A stretch of 64,000 nt of DNA. It comes from Candidatus Tectimicrobiota bacterium (GTDB lineage: Bacteria > UBA8248 > JACPRG01). Positions 17,294 to 26,101 of the stretch are shown here, in pieces (position 1 is the stretch's first letter; each line of letters opens with the position of its first letter). Made by a program: the position numbers and the translations under genes. The DNA is taken from NCBI GenBank assembly GCA_016190025.1, contig JACPRG010000017.1:1-64000 (forward strand), in the 5' to 3' direction. The notes under the pieces were generated by a model that saw only the letters and a program-made list of their open reading frames with translations, had not been told where the DNA came from and did no database searches.

Positions 17294-18763
17294 ATGGCTG
17301 ACAATCAACTCGTGGACATCGTCCTTTGCAACGCCCAGGTCGTGACCCCTTCCGGCGTGCTCCGCAATTCGGGCGTCGCAGTTCAAGGAGGCCACATCGT
17401 GGCCGTCGGCGAGGAGGACCGCCTCCCGCCCGCCCGAAGGACCATCGACGGGGGAGGCCAATATCTCCTGCCCGGCGCCATCGACCCCCATACGCACCCC
17501 GGCCCCTGGGGTCCTTTTGAAAACGACATCCGCACGGAAACCCGCAGCGCCGCCGCCGGGGGCGTCACGACGATGGTGGGGATCGTCAAGAGCACCCGGA
17601 TGGGCCAGCCCTACAAGAAGATCACCGAGCCCCAGGACGTGCGTTCCTACGGCGAGGTCTTCCCCCGGGCCCGGGACATCATCAACGAGCACGCCTTCGT
17701 GGACATGGCCCTCACCTTCGCCATCGTGTCGGACGACTACGCCAGAGAGATCCCCCTCTGTGTGGAGGAGTGCGGGGTCACCTCCTTCAAGTTTTATCTG
17801 GGCTACAATAGGCCCAACTACTTCAGTCGGCGCATCGGGCTTCCCACCGAGTGGGACGACGGAACCCTGTTTCTGGGGATGGAGCAGATCGCCAAGGTGG
17901 GGGGCCTGGCCGCCTTCCACGCCGAGAACCGCCAGGTGGCGCGGGTTCTGGAGGAGCGGATCAAGGCGACCGGCCGGAAGAATCTGGCAGCCTGGGAGGC
18001 GGCCTCCCCCGATTTCCTGGAAGCGGTGGACATTCTCAAGATGGGCTTCTTCGCCAAGATGCTGGGATGCCGTATCTATGTCGTCCACCTCAATTCCCGC
18101 ATGGGATTGGAGATGGTCAAGCGGGTTCGGGCCGAGGGGGTGAACATCACGGCCGAGGTCTGCACCCAGTACCTGACCCTCTACGACCTCGAGGCCGAGT
18201 TTCCCGGCGCCATGGCCGTCAACCACCCGCCCATCCGCGACAAATCCAACGCCGACGCCCTTTGGGAAGGGCTGGCCAAGGGCGACATCCAGTGCGTCGG
18301 GACGGACCACGTGCCCGGAACGCGCGCGGAGCTCGTGACGGAAGGAGATGTGTGGAAGTCATTCTCGGGGATGGCGACGACGGAGCTGATGCTGCCCATC
18401 TTGTTGAGCGAGGGCGTCAATCAGGGGCGGTTCACCATCGAGCGCGTCGCCCAGGTGGCCTCGGAGAACACGGCGAAGGCCCTGAACCTTTTCCCCCGCA
18501 AGGGGGCCATCCAGGTGGGCTCCGACGCCGACCTGGTCCTGGTGGACTTGAACCTGAAGCGCACGGTCCGGGGGGAGGACCTTCACACGATGCAGGACTT
18601 CTGCGTCTTCGAGGGGAGGGAGTTCACGGGCTGGCCCGTCCTGACGATGCTCCGGGGAGAGGTCATCATGGAAAAGGGAGAGCTCGTGGGAGACCCGCGG
18701 GGGACCTACCTTGCGCGCACGTTGGACGCTACGCCGGCGGCCGCCGGGAAGGGCGTGAAGTGA
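17294..18763 (+). CDS. Dihydropyrimidinase/hydantoinase-like amidohydrolase
   Basis: This is a 489-residue member of the cyclic amidohydrolase family, which opens cyclic amides or imides with a binuclear metal site. Visible elements are DPHTHPG (Asp64, His66, His68), a probable carboxylated Lys166 in VTSFKFYLGYN, AFHAEN and VHLNSR metal/substrate loops, and CVGTDHVPG with the catalytic Asp. ATG at 17294 lies eight bases after ACAGGAGGAAAGGG. The length fits D-hydantoinase, dihydropyrimidinase or allantoinase. Together with the UbiD enzymes and cyclase-family hydrolase, the context suggests breakdown of an N-heterocyclic acid (inference). It is the last gene of the module; a hairpin follows and the tRNA genes are convergent. 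Confidence 0.9.
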   Translation: MADNQLVDIVLCNAQVVTPSGVLRNSGVAVQGGHIVAVGEEDRLPPARRTIDGGGQYLLPGAIDPHTHPGPWGPFENDIRTETRSAAAGGVTTMVGIVKSTRMGQPYKKITEPQDVRSYGEVFPRARDIINEHAFVDMALTFAIVSDDYAREIPLCVEECGVTSFKFYLGYNRPNYFSRRIGLPTEWDDGTLFLGMEQIAKVGGLAAFHAENRQVARVLEERIKATGRKNLAAWEAASPDFLEAVDILKMGFFAKMLGCRIYVVHLNSRMGLEMVKRVRAEGVNITAEVCTQYLTLYDLEAEFPGAMAVNHPPIRDKSNADALWEGLAKGDIQCVGTDHVPGTRAELVTEGDVWKSFSGMATTELMLPILLSEGVNQGRFTIERVAQVASENTAKALNLFPRKGAIQVGSDADLVLVDLNLKRTVRGEDLHTMQDFCVFEGREFTGWPVLTMLRGEVIMEKGELVGDPRGTYLARTLDATPAAAGKGVK

Positions 18764-18766
18764 ATG

Positions 18767-18803
18767 GCGCAAGCAGGCCGAGGCTTCCGGCGTGAGCTTG
18801 CGC
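18767..18803 (+). terminator. Hairpin after the amidohydrolase gene
   Basis: Perfect 8-base arms GCGCAAGC (18767-18774) and GCTTGCGC (18796-18803) lie just after the stop codon, and the loop can pair further (GCCG/CGGC). There is no T-run, so it is a possible barrier between convergent units rather than a classic intrinsic terminator. Confidence 0.4.
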
Positions 18804-18856
18804 TGTGAAGGCGTGACCCGGAGATTGGAGGATAATCGGCTAAACTGGTGTTCTGT

Positions 18857-18934
18857 TGGCGTCCCCACGGGGATTTGAACCCCGGTTGCCGCCGTGAAAG
18901 GGCGGTGTCCTGGGCCGGGCTAGACGATGGGGAC
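18857..18934 (-). tRNA. tRNA-Glu (anticodon TTC), CCA encoded
   Basis: The minus strand folds into a full cloverleaf: acceptor GTCCCCA/TGGGGAC, anticodon stem CCGCC/GGCGG around loop CTTTCAC (anticodon TTC), T-arm with GGTTCAAATCC, discriminator G and an encoded CCA. It lies downstream of tRNA-Lys, 42 bases apart, probably in the same transcript. Confidence 0.97.
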
Positions 18935-18976
18935 TTCCAGGGCGTTGGCGCAGAGCGCCGCGCGTCGTGAGATTTT

Positions 18977-19053
18977 TGGTGAGCCGCCCAGGACTCGAAC
19001 CTGGCACCACCTGCTTAAAAGGCAGGTGCTCTAACCGGATGAGCTAGCGGCCC
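18977..19053 (-). tRNA. tRNA-Lys (anticodon TTT), CCA encoded
   Basis: The minus strand gives acceptor GGGCCGC pairing with GCGGCTC (one G-U), anticodon stem CCTGC/GCAGG with loop CTTTTAA (anticodon TTT), T-arm CCAGG-TTCGAGT-CCTGG, discriminator A and encoded CCA. It is the first gene of the tRNA-Lys/tRNA-Glu unit. Confidence 0.97.
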
Positions 19054-19094
19054 GCTTGCGTGTCAAAAGCGCGTGTTCCGTTCGATCGCCTCCT

Positions 19095-19124
19095 TATATA
19101 TTGGGAATCCCGGAGGAGTGTCAA
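19095..19124 (-). promoter_or_regulatory. Promoter of the tRNA-Lys/tRNA-Glu unit
   Basis: On the minus strand, perfect -35 TTGACA (19124-19119) and -10 TATATA (19100-19095) are separated by 18 bases. Initiation would fall about 35 bases before tRNA-Lys, a normal distance for a stable-RNA unit. Confidence 0.7.
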
Positions 19125-19266
19125 GGGTTCGCATCAGCGGGCGGATTTCATGGGCCGTCCCCTGGGCCGGGCCCGCAAGACGCTCCTCCTGCCCCGCGGG
19201 AGGCTGAGACCCCGGGCGATCCAACGGCGGGGGAGCGAAAACGGCCCCTTCTCGCCCGCCCCATGA

Positions 19267-20337
19267 TCAAGGAGCGGGGGGTCGTTCCGCAACCTTGGCC
19301 GGGAGCGTCTTGCCGCCGGATTCGGTCTCCAGGGGCTGTCCGGGGGCAGAGAGCCTGCGGTGGACGTAACCCAGAGCCACCACCTCGCCCAGGGCGGGCG
19401 ACATCGCGGCGCTCGTCACATGGCCCACCTTCTTTCCGCTCTCCAGGATGGGGGCGCCGGTCTCGGGCGCGGCGTCCGCCGCGATGCGGAGTCCCACCAG
19501 GTTGCGGTTCACGTGGCCCAGGGAGTCGATCTTGGCGACCACCTCTTGTCCCACGTAGCACCCCTTGTCGAAGTCGATGGCGCACCGAAGGCCGGCCTCC
19601 ATGGGATTCACGGACTCGTCCATGTCCGCTCCGAACCGCGGCACCCCGGCCTCCAGCCTGAGGACCTCCAGGGTGGAAAACCCCGCGGGGGGGACGGACG
19701 GAAGGGCCTCCCACAGGAGGGCGAGGGATGAAACCGGAACCATCAGGTCGATGGCCGCAACGCCCAGGCGGTCGGTCGTCGCGGCGACGGTCTTGATCCC
19801 GTTCCAGTCGATCTCCAGGCATTGATAGGGCCGGTCCGCGCCGGGGGGGAGCCGGGGGGCCTCGCCCAAGAGATCCCGGACGGCTTCCCCGCTTTTGGGA
19901 CCCACCAAGGTCACCATGCCGAGCTCTTCCGTTTCGTCCACGATCTCACAGTTGTAACCCAGGTTGAGCTTGTCCAGATGAGGGAAAGCTGTCCCCCGGC
20001 ATCGAGCCTCGGCGTCCAGGAGCACGGACTCCGCGAGGATGGACGCGCGGAAGTCCGCCACCAGCTTGCCCGTTGCCGTCAGGAGGGCGGTGTAGGTTCC
20101 GCTTCCTGGCGGGAGCGATTTCACTTCGTTGGTGAGGATGTTGTGGAGGAATTTCATCCGGTCGGCGCCGAGCACCCGCAGTTTCGTCCGGTGGGAGCGG
20201 TCTGTCCGGACGACGGCGCTTCGGGCGGCCCGGTATTCCGCCTGTGGGTCTCCGTAATGGGCGGGCAGATCCCAGCCGTCCCATTCCGCCATAGCGGCGC
20301 CCAGTTTCAGGTGCGCTTCATGAATGCGCGATCGCAA
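19267..20337 (-). CDS. ygfZ: YgfZ/GcvT-like folate-binding protein
   Basis: This 356-residue protein has the GcvT/YgfZ fold (LGAAMAEWDGWDLPAHYGD near the N-terminus) and the YgfZ signature KGCYVGQE (about residue 248). That signature separates folate-dependent Fe-S/tRNA-modification proteins from glycine-cleavage T-protein. YgfZ helps assemble or repair Fe-S enzymes such as MiaB. TTG at 20337 is chosen because GGGGAGGAGC lies eight bases upstream; another TTG at 20355 would lie within or before that site. It is a single gene between tRNA genes. Despite proximity to the grd island it has no glycine-cleavage partners here, so a role in glycine cleavage is unlikely. Confidence 0.85.
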   Translation of the reverse strand: MRSRIHEAHLKLGAAMAEWDGWDLPAHYGDPQAEYRAARSAVVRTDRSHRTKLRVLGADRMKFLHNILTNEVKSLPPGSGTYTALLTATGKLVADFRASILAESVLLDAEARCRGTAFPHLDKLNLGYNCEIVDETEELGMVTLVGPKSGEAVRDLLGEAPRLPPGADRPYQCLEIDWNGIKTVAATTDRLGVAAIDLMVPVSSLALLWEALPSVPPAGFSTLEVLRLEAGVPRFGADMDESVNPMEAGLRCAIDFDKGCYVGQEVVAKIDSLGHVNRNLVGLRIAADAAPETGAPILESGKKVGHVTSAAMSPALGEVVALGYVHRRLSAPGQPLETESGGKTLPAKVAERPPAP

Positions 20338-20355
20338 GGGTCCGCTCCTCCCCAA

Positions 20356-20673
20356 TTTGTGTCCACCCCCTCAGTTTACAACATGGGCGAAGGCGGAAGG
20401 GGCGCAAGGCGGTGAAGGTGTTTCTCCCGCCGAAGCTCCCGGCAAATCACAAGCGGTCCGGACATCCTTTTTCTTTGCGCCGGGCGGCGCGCCTCCCGGG
20501 GAGGGATCGTTGACGCGGCATGGGGTTCGGGTTACATTAGTCAGCGGTTGGCCTGGGCGCTCCCCCTCTATGGGCCGTATGGGCGCGCGAGGTCCGGAGC
20601 TCCTGGATCAGGACTGTACCCCGGACCGTACCCATGAATCCGAACAGTCCGTAACCAATTGATTTTAGAAGCT
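20356..20673. other. 318-base intergenic region between ygfZ and tRNA-Thr
   Basis: It holds the candidate promoter at 20510-20538. I see no open frame with a ribosome site, no riboswitch and no clear promoter for the divergent ygfZ. Confidence 0.5.
20510..20538 (+). promoter_or_regulatory. Candidate promoter upstream of tRNA-Thr and grdA
   Basis: TTGACG (20510-20515) and TACATT (20533-20538) have 17-base spacing. The tRNA begins about 130 bases downstream, longer than usual, so another start could exist. If used, transcription could run through tRNA-Thr into grdA. Confidence 0.45.
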
Positions 20674-20748
<75 letters not shown>

Positions 20749-20837
20749 ACTTTTTCAAACGGGTTGGCGTCTGCCGGGAAGAAAATCGTTTTGTGGAGGA
20801 GTGAACAGATGAATTGGGGGGGTCAGGAGGAGAACGA

Positions 20838-21302
20838 ATGCTGAGGGGAAAGAAGGTCATCGCCATCGGGGAGAGGGACGGCGTGCCCGGACCGGTCATT
20901 GCGGAGTGTGCCGAGGCGGCGGGCGCGCAGGTGGTCCTGCAAGTGACCGAGTGCTTCGTCTGAACGTCGGCCGGGGCCATGGACACCGAGCGCCAGGCCG
21001 ACATCCAGGTCGTCGCTGAGGAGCACGGACGCGACGGCCTCATCGTCCTTCTCGGTGCGACGAACGTGGATCTACTGGCGCTCGCGGCGGAGACGGTCAC
21101 CTCCGGTGACCCGAGCTACGCCGGTCCTCTGGCCGGAGTCTCGTTGGGACTCCCCGTTTTCCACATCCTGGAGCCCGTCCTCCGCGAGGAGATCCCCTCG
21201 GCGCTCCACGAGGAGAAGCTCGGGCTCATCTCCATGGTCGCCGATGTGGAGGCCATCGGAAAGATCCTCGGGCAGTTTCGCGCCGCGCCCTCCCGGAACT
21301 GA
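20838..21302 (+). CDS. grdA: GrdA selenoprotein of glycine/sarcosine/betaine reductase (UGA = Sec42)
   Basis: Reading through the TGA at 20961-20963 gives a 154-residue protein with the hallmark ECFV-U-TSAGAMD of GrdA, the small shared selenoprotein. It receives the carboxymethyl group from protein B on its selenium and passes it to protein C, which forms acetyl phosphate. The N-terminus ([21 protein letters not shown]) and the C-terminal half ([10 protein letters not shown]...[13 protein letters not shown]) match the family, and length is normal (~158). ATG follows CAGGAGGAGAACGA. A short hairpin with GGC/GCC pairing just after the UGA could be the selenocysteine insertion element. Standard gene calling would split it into two pieces. 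It is followed 72 bases later by grdC. Confidence 0.95.
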
Positions 21303-21374
21303 GGCGAGAGCGACCCCGTCCGGGTGCCCCCGGCCGGCTTCCGAACCTTCTTTCCCGAGGGAAGCGCTCAGACG

Positions 21375-22784
21375 ATGCGAAGGGCCAGCATCCTGGCTGC
21401 CTCCTGCGTGCTCGCGCACGTGCCGGGCCTTGTCCGGTACGGCTCGAAGCCGATGCGGGAGATCCGAAAAGACGGCGGTTTCCTCTCCGGCCTGGAATCC
21501 CGGCTGCGCTCCTTCGATGAGGCCGCCGCGTATCCCCCCAACCAGGTCTTCATCGGGAACCTGCCGCCCCAGGCGCTGCGGGAGGTCCCCTCTCCCTGGT
21601 ACGGGCACCTGATCCGGGGCGCGGCGCCGGCGGGCCCCTTCGGCGAGATCCTCCCCGAGGACGGGTTCCTCGCCCTCCTCAAGAAGGCCGACGTGTGCGG
21701 CCTCGTCCGGCTGTCGGAGGGTTTCGCCCGCCGGATGGGGCTGGACGCCTCGGGACCGTCCAACCATCCAGGGGAAGGCCGGGCCGCCGAGCCGCAAGAC
21801 GACCCCGGCGACCTGAACTCCCTCCTTCCCCTTCTGTTCCAGGGCGAGGCCGTCGGGGCCGTCCGCCGGGACCATGAGGAGGACGATTCCCTCAAGGCGT
21901 CCGTCCTTCTGGAAAACCTGGCGTGCAAGGCCTCGGCCTTCCTCGCGCTGGACCGCCTGCTGAATCAGCCCGGGGTGCCGGATCGCGGTTCGCTGGATTT
22001 TCTCATCAGTTGTTCGGAGGAGGCGGTCGGGGACCGTTACCAGCGGGGCGGCGGGAACCTGGCGAAGGCCGTCGGCGAGATGGCCGGACTCAGCCGGGCG
22101 AGCGGGGCCGACATCAAGAACTTCTGCGCGAGTCCCGTGCAGGCGTTGATCTTCGCCGGGAGCCTGGTGGTCTCCGGTCTCTTCAACCATGTGGCCGTCG
22201 TCGCGGGGGGCTCTCTCCCCAAGCTGGGCATGAAGGCGGCGGCTCACCTAGAGCGGGAGATGCCGATCCTGGAGGACGTCTTGGCCGGCTTCGCCGCCTG
22301 GGTGGCGGCCGACGGCGAAGGCCCCCGGATCCGTCTGGACGGGGTGGGCCTGCACCGGATCGGCGCTGGGAGCTCTCAGCAGGCGATCCTCGAATCCCTG
22401 GCGGCCGAGCCCCTCGCCCGGCTCGGCCTGCGGATCTCGGAGATCCCCCTCTACGCCACCGAGCTCCACAATCCCGAGATCACCGTCCCCGCCGGCGGCG
22501 GAGACGTCCCCCGCAACAACTACCGGCTCCTTGGGGCCCTGGCCGCGCTTCGGGGGGAGATCGGCCGCTCGGAGATCGACCGGTTCGTGGAGGAGCACGG
22601 CCTTCCGGGGTTTTCTCCCTCCCAGGGCCACATCGCTTCCGCCGTGCCCGCCCTCCCGCACGTCCTCCGGAGGTTCCGCGAGGGAGAGTTGAGCCGCGCC
22701 TTCTTCCTGGCGAAGGGCAGCCTTTTTCTGGGCCGGATGACCCAGCTCGCCGACGGGGTGTCTTTCCTCCTGGACGCCGGCTGA
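21375..22784 (+). CDS. grdC: GrdC-like subunit of glycine reductase protein C (acetyl-phosphate forming)
   Basis: This 469-residue protein matches GrdC, the ketoacyl-synthase-III-like subunit of protein C. It has the family N-terminus VLAHVPGLVRYGSKP, LRSFDEAAAYPPNQVFIGNL, PWYGHLI, GEILPEDGFLALL, and a conserved-looking Cys in KNFCASPVQALIFAGSLV. ATG at 21375 has GAGGGAAG upstream and gives a family-like start; a GTG at 21324 would add 17 atypical residues. Protein C normally also has GrdD, which is not in the window. The gene follows grdA and is convergent with the TRAP permease, whose stop is 8 bases away. It lacks a visible terminator. Confidence 0.88.
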   Translation: MRRASILAASCVLAHVPGLVRYGSKPMREIRKDGGFLSGLESRLRSFDEAAAYPPNQVFIGNLPPQALREVPSPWYGHLIRGAAPAGPFGEILPEDGFLALLKKADVCGLVRLSEGFARRMGLDASGPSNHPGEGRAAEPQDDPGDLNSLLPLLFQGEAVGAVRRDHEEDDSLKASVLLENLACKASAFLALDRLLNQPGVPDRGSLDFLISCSEEAVGDRYQRGGGNLAKAVGEMAGLSRASGADIKNFCASPVQALIFAGSLVVSGLFNHVAVVAGGSLPKLGMKAAAHLEREMPILEDVLAGFAAWVAADGEGPRIRLDGVGLHRIGAGSSQQAILESLAAEPLARLGLRISEIPLYATELHNPEITVPAGGGDVPRNNYRLLGALAALRGEIGRSEIDRFVEEHGLPGFSPSQGHIASAVPALPHVLRRFREGELSRAFFLAKGSLFLGRMTQLADGVSFLLDAG

Positions 22785-22791
22785 GCGCCCT

Positions 22792-24786
22792 TCAGGGCCG
22801 CTCGCCGGCGGACCTCTCGCCCGCCTTCGAAGCCGAAATCATTATTCCCTCGGCCCCTTCCGCGGAAAGGCCGGGCCCGGCCTTCCAGCGCCGTAGGGTG
22901 ACTGCCCCCATCAGGATCGTCCCCCCGGCGTCGGTGAGAAGGCCCGGCTGGATGAGCAGGTAGGCCGCGGCGAGCAGGACCAGCCTGGACGGCCATCCGA
23001 GCCTCCCGAACCAGTATCCCTGCAGGCCGGCGCCCAGCGCCGTCACCCCGAGGGACGCCGAGGCCAGCGTCGCGAGGACCCACAGGGGAGGGCCGATCAG
23101 GAGGAGCGAAGGGTAGAAGACGAAGATGAAGGGGACGATGTAGGCCGTCAGCCCGAGCCGCACCGCCGTGAACCCCGTCCGCCAAGGGCTGGCGCCGGCG
23201 AGCGCCGCCCCCGCGTACGCCGCCAGGGCCACGGGGGGCGTGAGGGCCGAGACGATGGCGTAGTAGAAGATGAAGAGGTGAACCCCGACGAGGGGGAGTC
23301 CCATCTTGACGAGGGCGGGCCCCATGAGCGCGGCGGGCACGATGTAGGCGGCGGTCGTCGGAAGACCCGTCCCGAGGATGAGGGACACGAGGGCCGTCAG
23401 GATCAGCGCCACGACGGGACTTCCCCCCGAGAAGGAGATGACCAGGCTCCCGAGGCGGGCGCCCACGCCGGTCAGGGACACGATGCCGATGACGATCCCG
23501 GCCGCTCCGCACACGACGGCCACCTGGATGGCGTTCTGAACCCCCGCCTCCAGGGCGGCGGCGGCCCGGCGTAGGTTCAGCCGCGTCCTGCGGCTCAGAA
23601 AGCTGATCAGCACGGCCGACACGATGCCGTAGAAGCCCGCGTACACCGGGGTGTATCCGGCCGTCAGAAGGGCGATCAGGACCAGGACGGGGAAGAGGAG
23701 GTATCCCTCCCTGAAGAGGACGGCCCGCCAGGGCGGCAGGCTCTCCCGGTCCATCCCCCGGAGTCCCTCCTTTTTCGCCTCGAAGTGGACCATGACGTAA
23801 ACGGCCAGGTAGTAGAGGACGGCTGGGAGGAGGGCGTGGCGGGCGATCTGGACGTAGGGCACGCCGATGTACTCGCTGATGACGAAGGCGGCGGCGCCCA
23901 TGACGGGCGGCATGAGCTGGCCGCCCGTCGAGGCCACCGCCTCCACCGCCCCCGCGAAGTGGGGCCGGTAGCCCGTCCGGATCATGAGGGGGATGGTGAA
24001 GGACCCGGTCGTGACGACGTTCGCCACCGGCTGGCCGGAGATGGTGCCCATCAGGCCGCTCGCGATGACGGCGATCTTGGCCGGGCCTCCCGGCCGCGTG
24101 CCCGCCAGGCCCGTGGAAAGCCGCAGGAAGAAGTCCCCCACGCCCGTCTCCGAGAGGAAGGCGGCCAGGATGACGAAGAGGACGAGGTAGGTGGCCGAGA
24201 CGCCCAGGATGATCCCGAAGACGCCCTCGGGCTGGAGGAACAACTGGTCCACGAGGGTGGCTGGGGAGTTCCCGGAGTGCCGTAGGAAGCCCGGCCACCA
24301 GGAGCCGACGGCCCCGTAGAGGAGCGAGAGGACGATCAGGAGGGGGAGGGAGAGGCCCGTGGTCCGCCGCGTCGCCTCCAGCAGGAGGGCGATGAGCAGG
24401 AAGCCGATGAGGACCTCAGCGGGGGTGACCGGCGTGAAGAACCCGATGCGGCTTGAGACGTGCTCGTACTCCCACAGGACGTAGCCCACGGGGAGAAGGG
24501 CCAGGGCGATCAGGGTCCAGTCGAAGAGGGGGATTCTTCCGAGGGGGGAAGAGCGGCGCGCCGGGTACAGGGCGAAGGCGAGGAGGAGCATCCCGAGGAG
24601 GTGCCCCCCCCTCTGGATCATGACCTCGAAGCTTCCGAAGACGCTCGTGTAGAGGTGGAACAGGGCCAGCAGGAGAGAGGCGCCCGCCGCGAAAAGGCGG
24701 GCCCCCCCCTCCAGCGGCCGGCGCCCCCGCTCCAGGACGGGGCCTGGGGTCTTGGAGTTCTTCTCGGCGGAGTCCCGGGGAGTCAC
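22792..24786 (-). CDS. TRAP transporter fused permease (TAXI-type, DctQM-like)
   Basis: This is a 664-residue integral membrane protein with about 16-18 hydrophobic segments. The first ~150 residues form the small DctQ-like part and the rest the large DctM-like part, as in TAXI-type fused permeases. Recognisable family blocks are GLMGTISGQPVANVVTTGSFTIP, VEAVASTGGQLMPPVMGAAAF and LGTGLPTTAAYI. Such permeases use the ion gradient with an extracytoplasmic binding protein to take up organic acids or amino acids. It starts 15 bases after the binding-protein gene on the minus strand. Its position inside the grd island suggests uptake of the reductase substrate or of a related compound (inference). 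Confidence 0.93.
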   Translation of the reverse strand: MTPRDSAEKNSKTPGPVLERGRRPLEGGARLFAAGASLLLALFHLYTSVFGSFEVMIQRGGHLLGMLLLAFALYPARRSSPLGRIPLFDWTLIALALLPVGYVLWEYEHVSSRIGFFTPVTPAEVLIGFLLIALLLEATRRTTGLSLPLLIVLSLLYGAVGSWWPGFLRHSGNSPATLVDQLFLQPEGVFGIILGVSATYLVLFVILAAFLSETGVGDFFLRLSTGLAGTRPGGPAKIAVIASGLMGTISGQPVANVVTTGSFTIPLMIRTGYRPHFAGAVEAVASTGGQLMPPVMGAAAFVISEYIGVPYVQIARHALLPAVLYYLAVYVMVHFEAKKEGLRGMDRESLPPWRAVLFREGYLLFPVLVLIALLTAGYTPVYAGFYGIVSAVLISFLSRRTRLNLRRAAAALEAGVQNAIQVAVVCGAAGIVIGIVSLTGVGARLGSLVISFSGGSPVVALILTALVSLILGTGLPTTAAYIVPAALMGPALVKMGLPLVGVHLFIFYYAIVSALTPPVALAAYAGAALAGASPWRTGFTAVRLGLTAYIVPFIFVFYPSLLLIGPPLWVLATLASASLGVTALGAGLQGYWFGRLGWPSRLVLLAAAYLLIQPGLLTDAGGTILMGAVTLRRWKAGPGLSAEGAEGIMISASKAGERSAGERP

Positions 24787-24801
24787 CGAAGGAAGCTCAC
24801 C

Positions 24802-25770
24802 TCACAGCGCGCCGCGTTCTCGGTAGTACTTCTCCGCGCCCGGGTGGAAGGGGATCGGGGTCTTCGTGGCCATGACGCGCAGGTTGAGCCCCCGGTAGGC
24901 GCTGTGCACCTGGCCCAGCCGCTCGGCGTTCTCGGCCAGGGTCCGGGTCACCGCGTAGACCTTCTCGGCCGGCAGGTCGGCGTTGGTGATCAGGTGGACG
25001 AAGGAGCCGAGGGTCTCCACCGCGTCCGGCTGTCCGTGGTAGGTGCCGCCCGGGATGGTCAGGGCGATGAGGCCCGGGTTCGCCTCCAGGACGGCCTGGA
25101 CCTTCTGCGGCGCCAGGCCGATGACCCGCACCTCCCGCGCGTTGGCCAGGTCGGTGTAGGCGGCCAGGGGGATGACCGTCACCGAGGAGATGGCGTCGGC
25201 GTGGCCGTCTTTGATGAGGGCGACCCCGTCGTTCGGCCCCACGAAATGGAGCTTCCCGATGTCCTGGTACTTGAGGCCGTGCGCCTTCAGGAGGGTCTCC
25301 GCGAGGCGCTCCCCGCTGTTGCCGCGGGGCATCGGGATGTAGCGCTTCCCGCGGAGGTCCTCCACCCGGCGGATGCCCGACCCGGACGTGGCGATGAGGG
25401 TGAAGTAGTTGAGGGTCAGGGTGCCGAGGTTCCGGATGTTCGGCAGGGACTTCCCCTTGAACTGGCCCCCTCCCTTCATGGCCACCGCGGTCAGGTTGCC
25501 GAGGGCGAAGGCGACCTGGGCCTTGCCCGTCCCCACCTGCTGGAGGTTGGCGATGGAGCTTCCGGGCTTCTGGGAGAAGCGGATGCCGCTTGGACCCTTG
25601 TTGAGGAGGTCCACCATGACCGCCCCGAGGGGGTACCAGGACCCTCCCATGGAGCCCGTGAGGAAAATCCAGTCCTCGGCCGCGGCCCGGCCGGGTGGGG
25701 CGGCGACCGGAACAAGGAGGAGAAGGGCGCAAATCCAGCGGAGAGCGCGTCGGGCACAAAAGACTTTCAT
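24802..25770 (-). CDS. TAXI-family TRAP transporter solute-binding protein
   Basis: This 322-residue exported protein starts at ATG 25770 after AAAGGAGGAAACGGACC, with a signal peptide (MKVFCARRALRWICALLLLVP... to about residue 35). The mature protein has the TAXI hallmark FLTGSMGGSWYPLGAVMVDLLNK and later GRGNSGERLAETLLKAHGL-type and DGVALIKDGHADA blocks (here PRGNSGERL). TAXI proteins bind carboxylate or amino acid-like ligands for the fused permease encoded 15 bases downstream. A long open frame extends upstream of the start but has no signal peptide context, so ATG 25770 is preferred. Transcription is divergent from grdE1. Confidence 0.93.
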   Translation of the reverse strand: MKVFCARRALRWICALLLLVPVAAPPGRAAAEDWIFLTGSMGGSWYPLGAVMVDLLNKGPSGIRFSQKPGSSIANLQQVGTGKAQVAFALGNLTAVAMKGGGQFKGKSLPNIRNLGTLTLNYFTLIATSGSGIRRVEDLRGKRYIPMPRGNSGERLAETLLKAHGLKYQDIGKLHFVGPNDGVALIKDGHADAISSVTVIPLAAYTDLANAREVRVIGLAPQKVQAVLEANPGLIALTIPGGTYHGQPDAVETLGSFVHLITNADLPAEKVYAVTRTLAENAERLGQVHSAYRGLNLRVMATKTPIPFHPGAEKYYRERGAL

Positions 25771-26101
25771 GGTCCGTTTCCTCCTTTCAGAGGGTCGTCT
25801 TCGGGAACGGCCCCCCGAACGGCTTTCCCCCCTTCCGCCGAGGCCGCACGCGTTGAGGTTTTCCCGCGTATTTTCAGGAATCGCCCGCCCGCGTGTCAAT
25901 CGGGGCCTCCGCCCCGGTAAGGACGAGGGGCTCCGGCGGAAAGGCGCCCGGCTCCCTCCGGGCCGTGATTTGCGGGCGTCTTCCCCCGCCCGTTTCCGCG
26001 AGGCCGTGGCCGTGGTAAGATGCGTGCTGCCGAAAGACATCGGACCTCGGGCGACTTCCTCTCACTGTCGGGGAGGAAGATCCGCAACGGGAGAAGGGCC
26101 T
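25771..26101. other. 331-base divergent regulatory region between TRAP-TAXI and the grdEB operon
   Basis: It contains the minus-strand promoter candidate at 25870-25899 and must also hold the plus-strand start for grdE1. A -10-like TAAGAT (26016-26021) lies about 80 bases before grdE1 but without a good -35. A shared regulator site is plausible, but I see no convincing operator. Confidence 0.45.
25870..25899 (-). promoter_or_regulatory. Candidate promoter of the TRAP-TAXI operon
   Basis: On the minus strand, perfect -35 TTGACA (25899-25894) and a weak -10 GAAAAT (25875-25870) have 18-base spacing, about 100 bases before the binding-protein start. Confidence 0.45.

Noticed and set aside
19267..20337. 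The GcvT-fold gene as glycine-cleavage T-protein linked to the grd island
   Set aside because: It carries the YgfZ signature KGCYVGQE, and no gcvH or gcvP gene is nearby.
25771..26040. N-terminal extension of the TAXI binding protein up to 26040
   Set aside because: The extension is Arg/Pro-rich and would bury the clear signal peptide that begins at the ATG at 25770 behind a good ribosome site.
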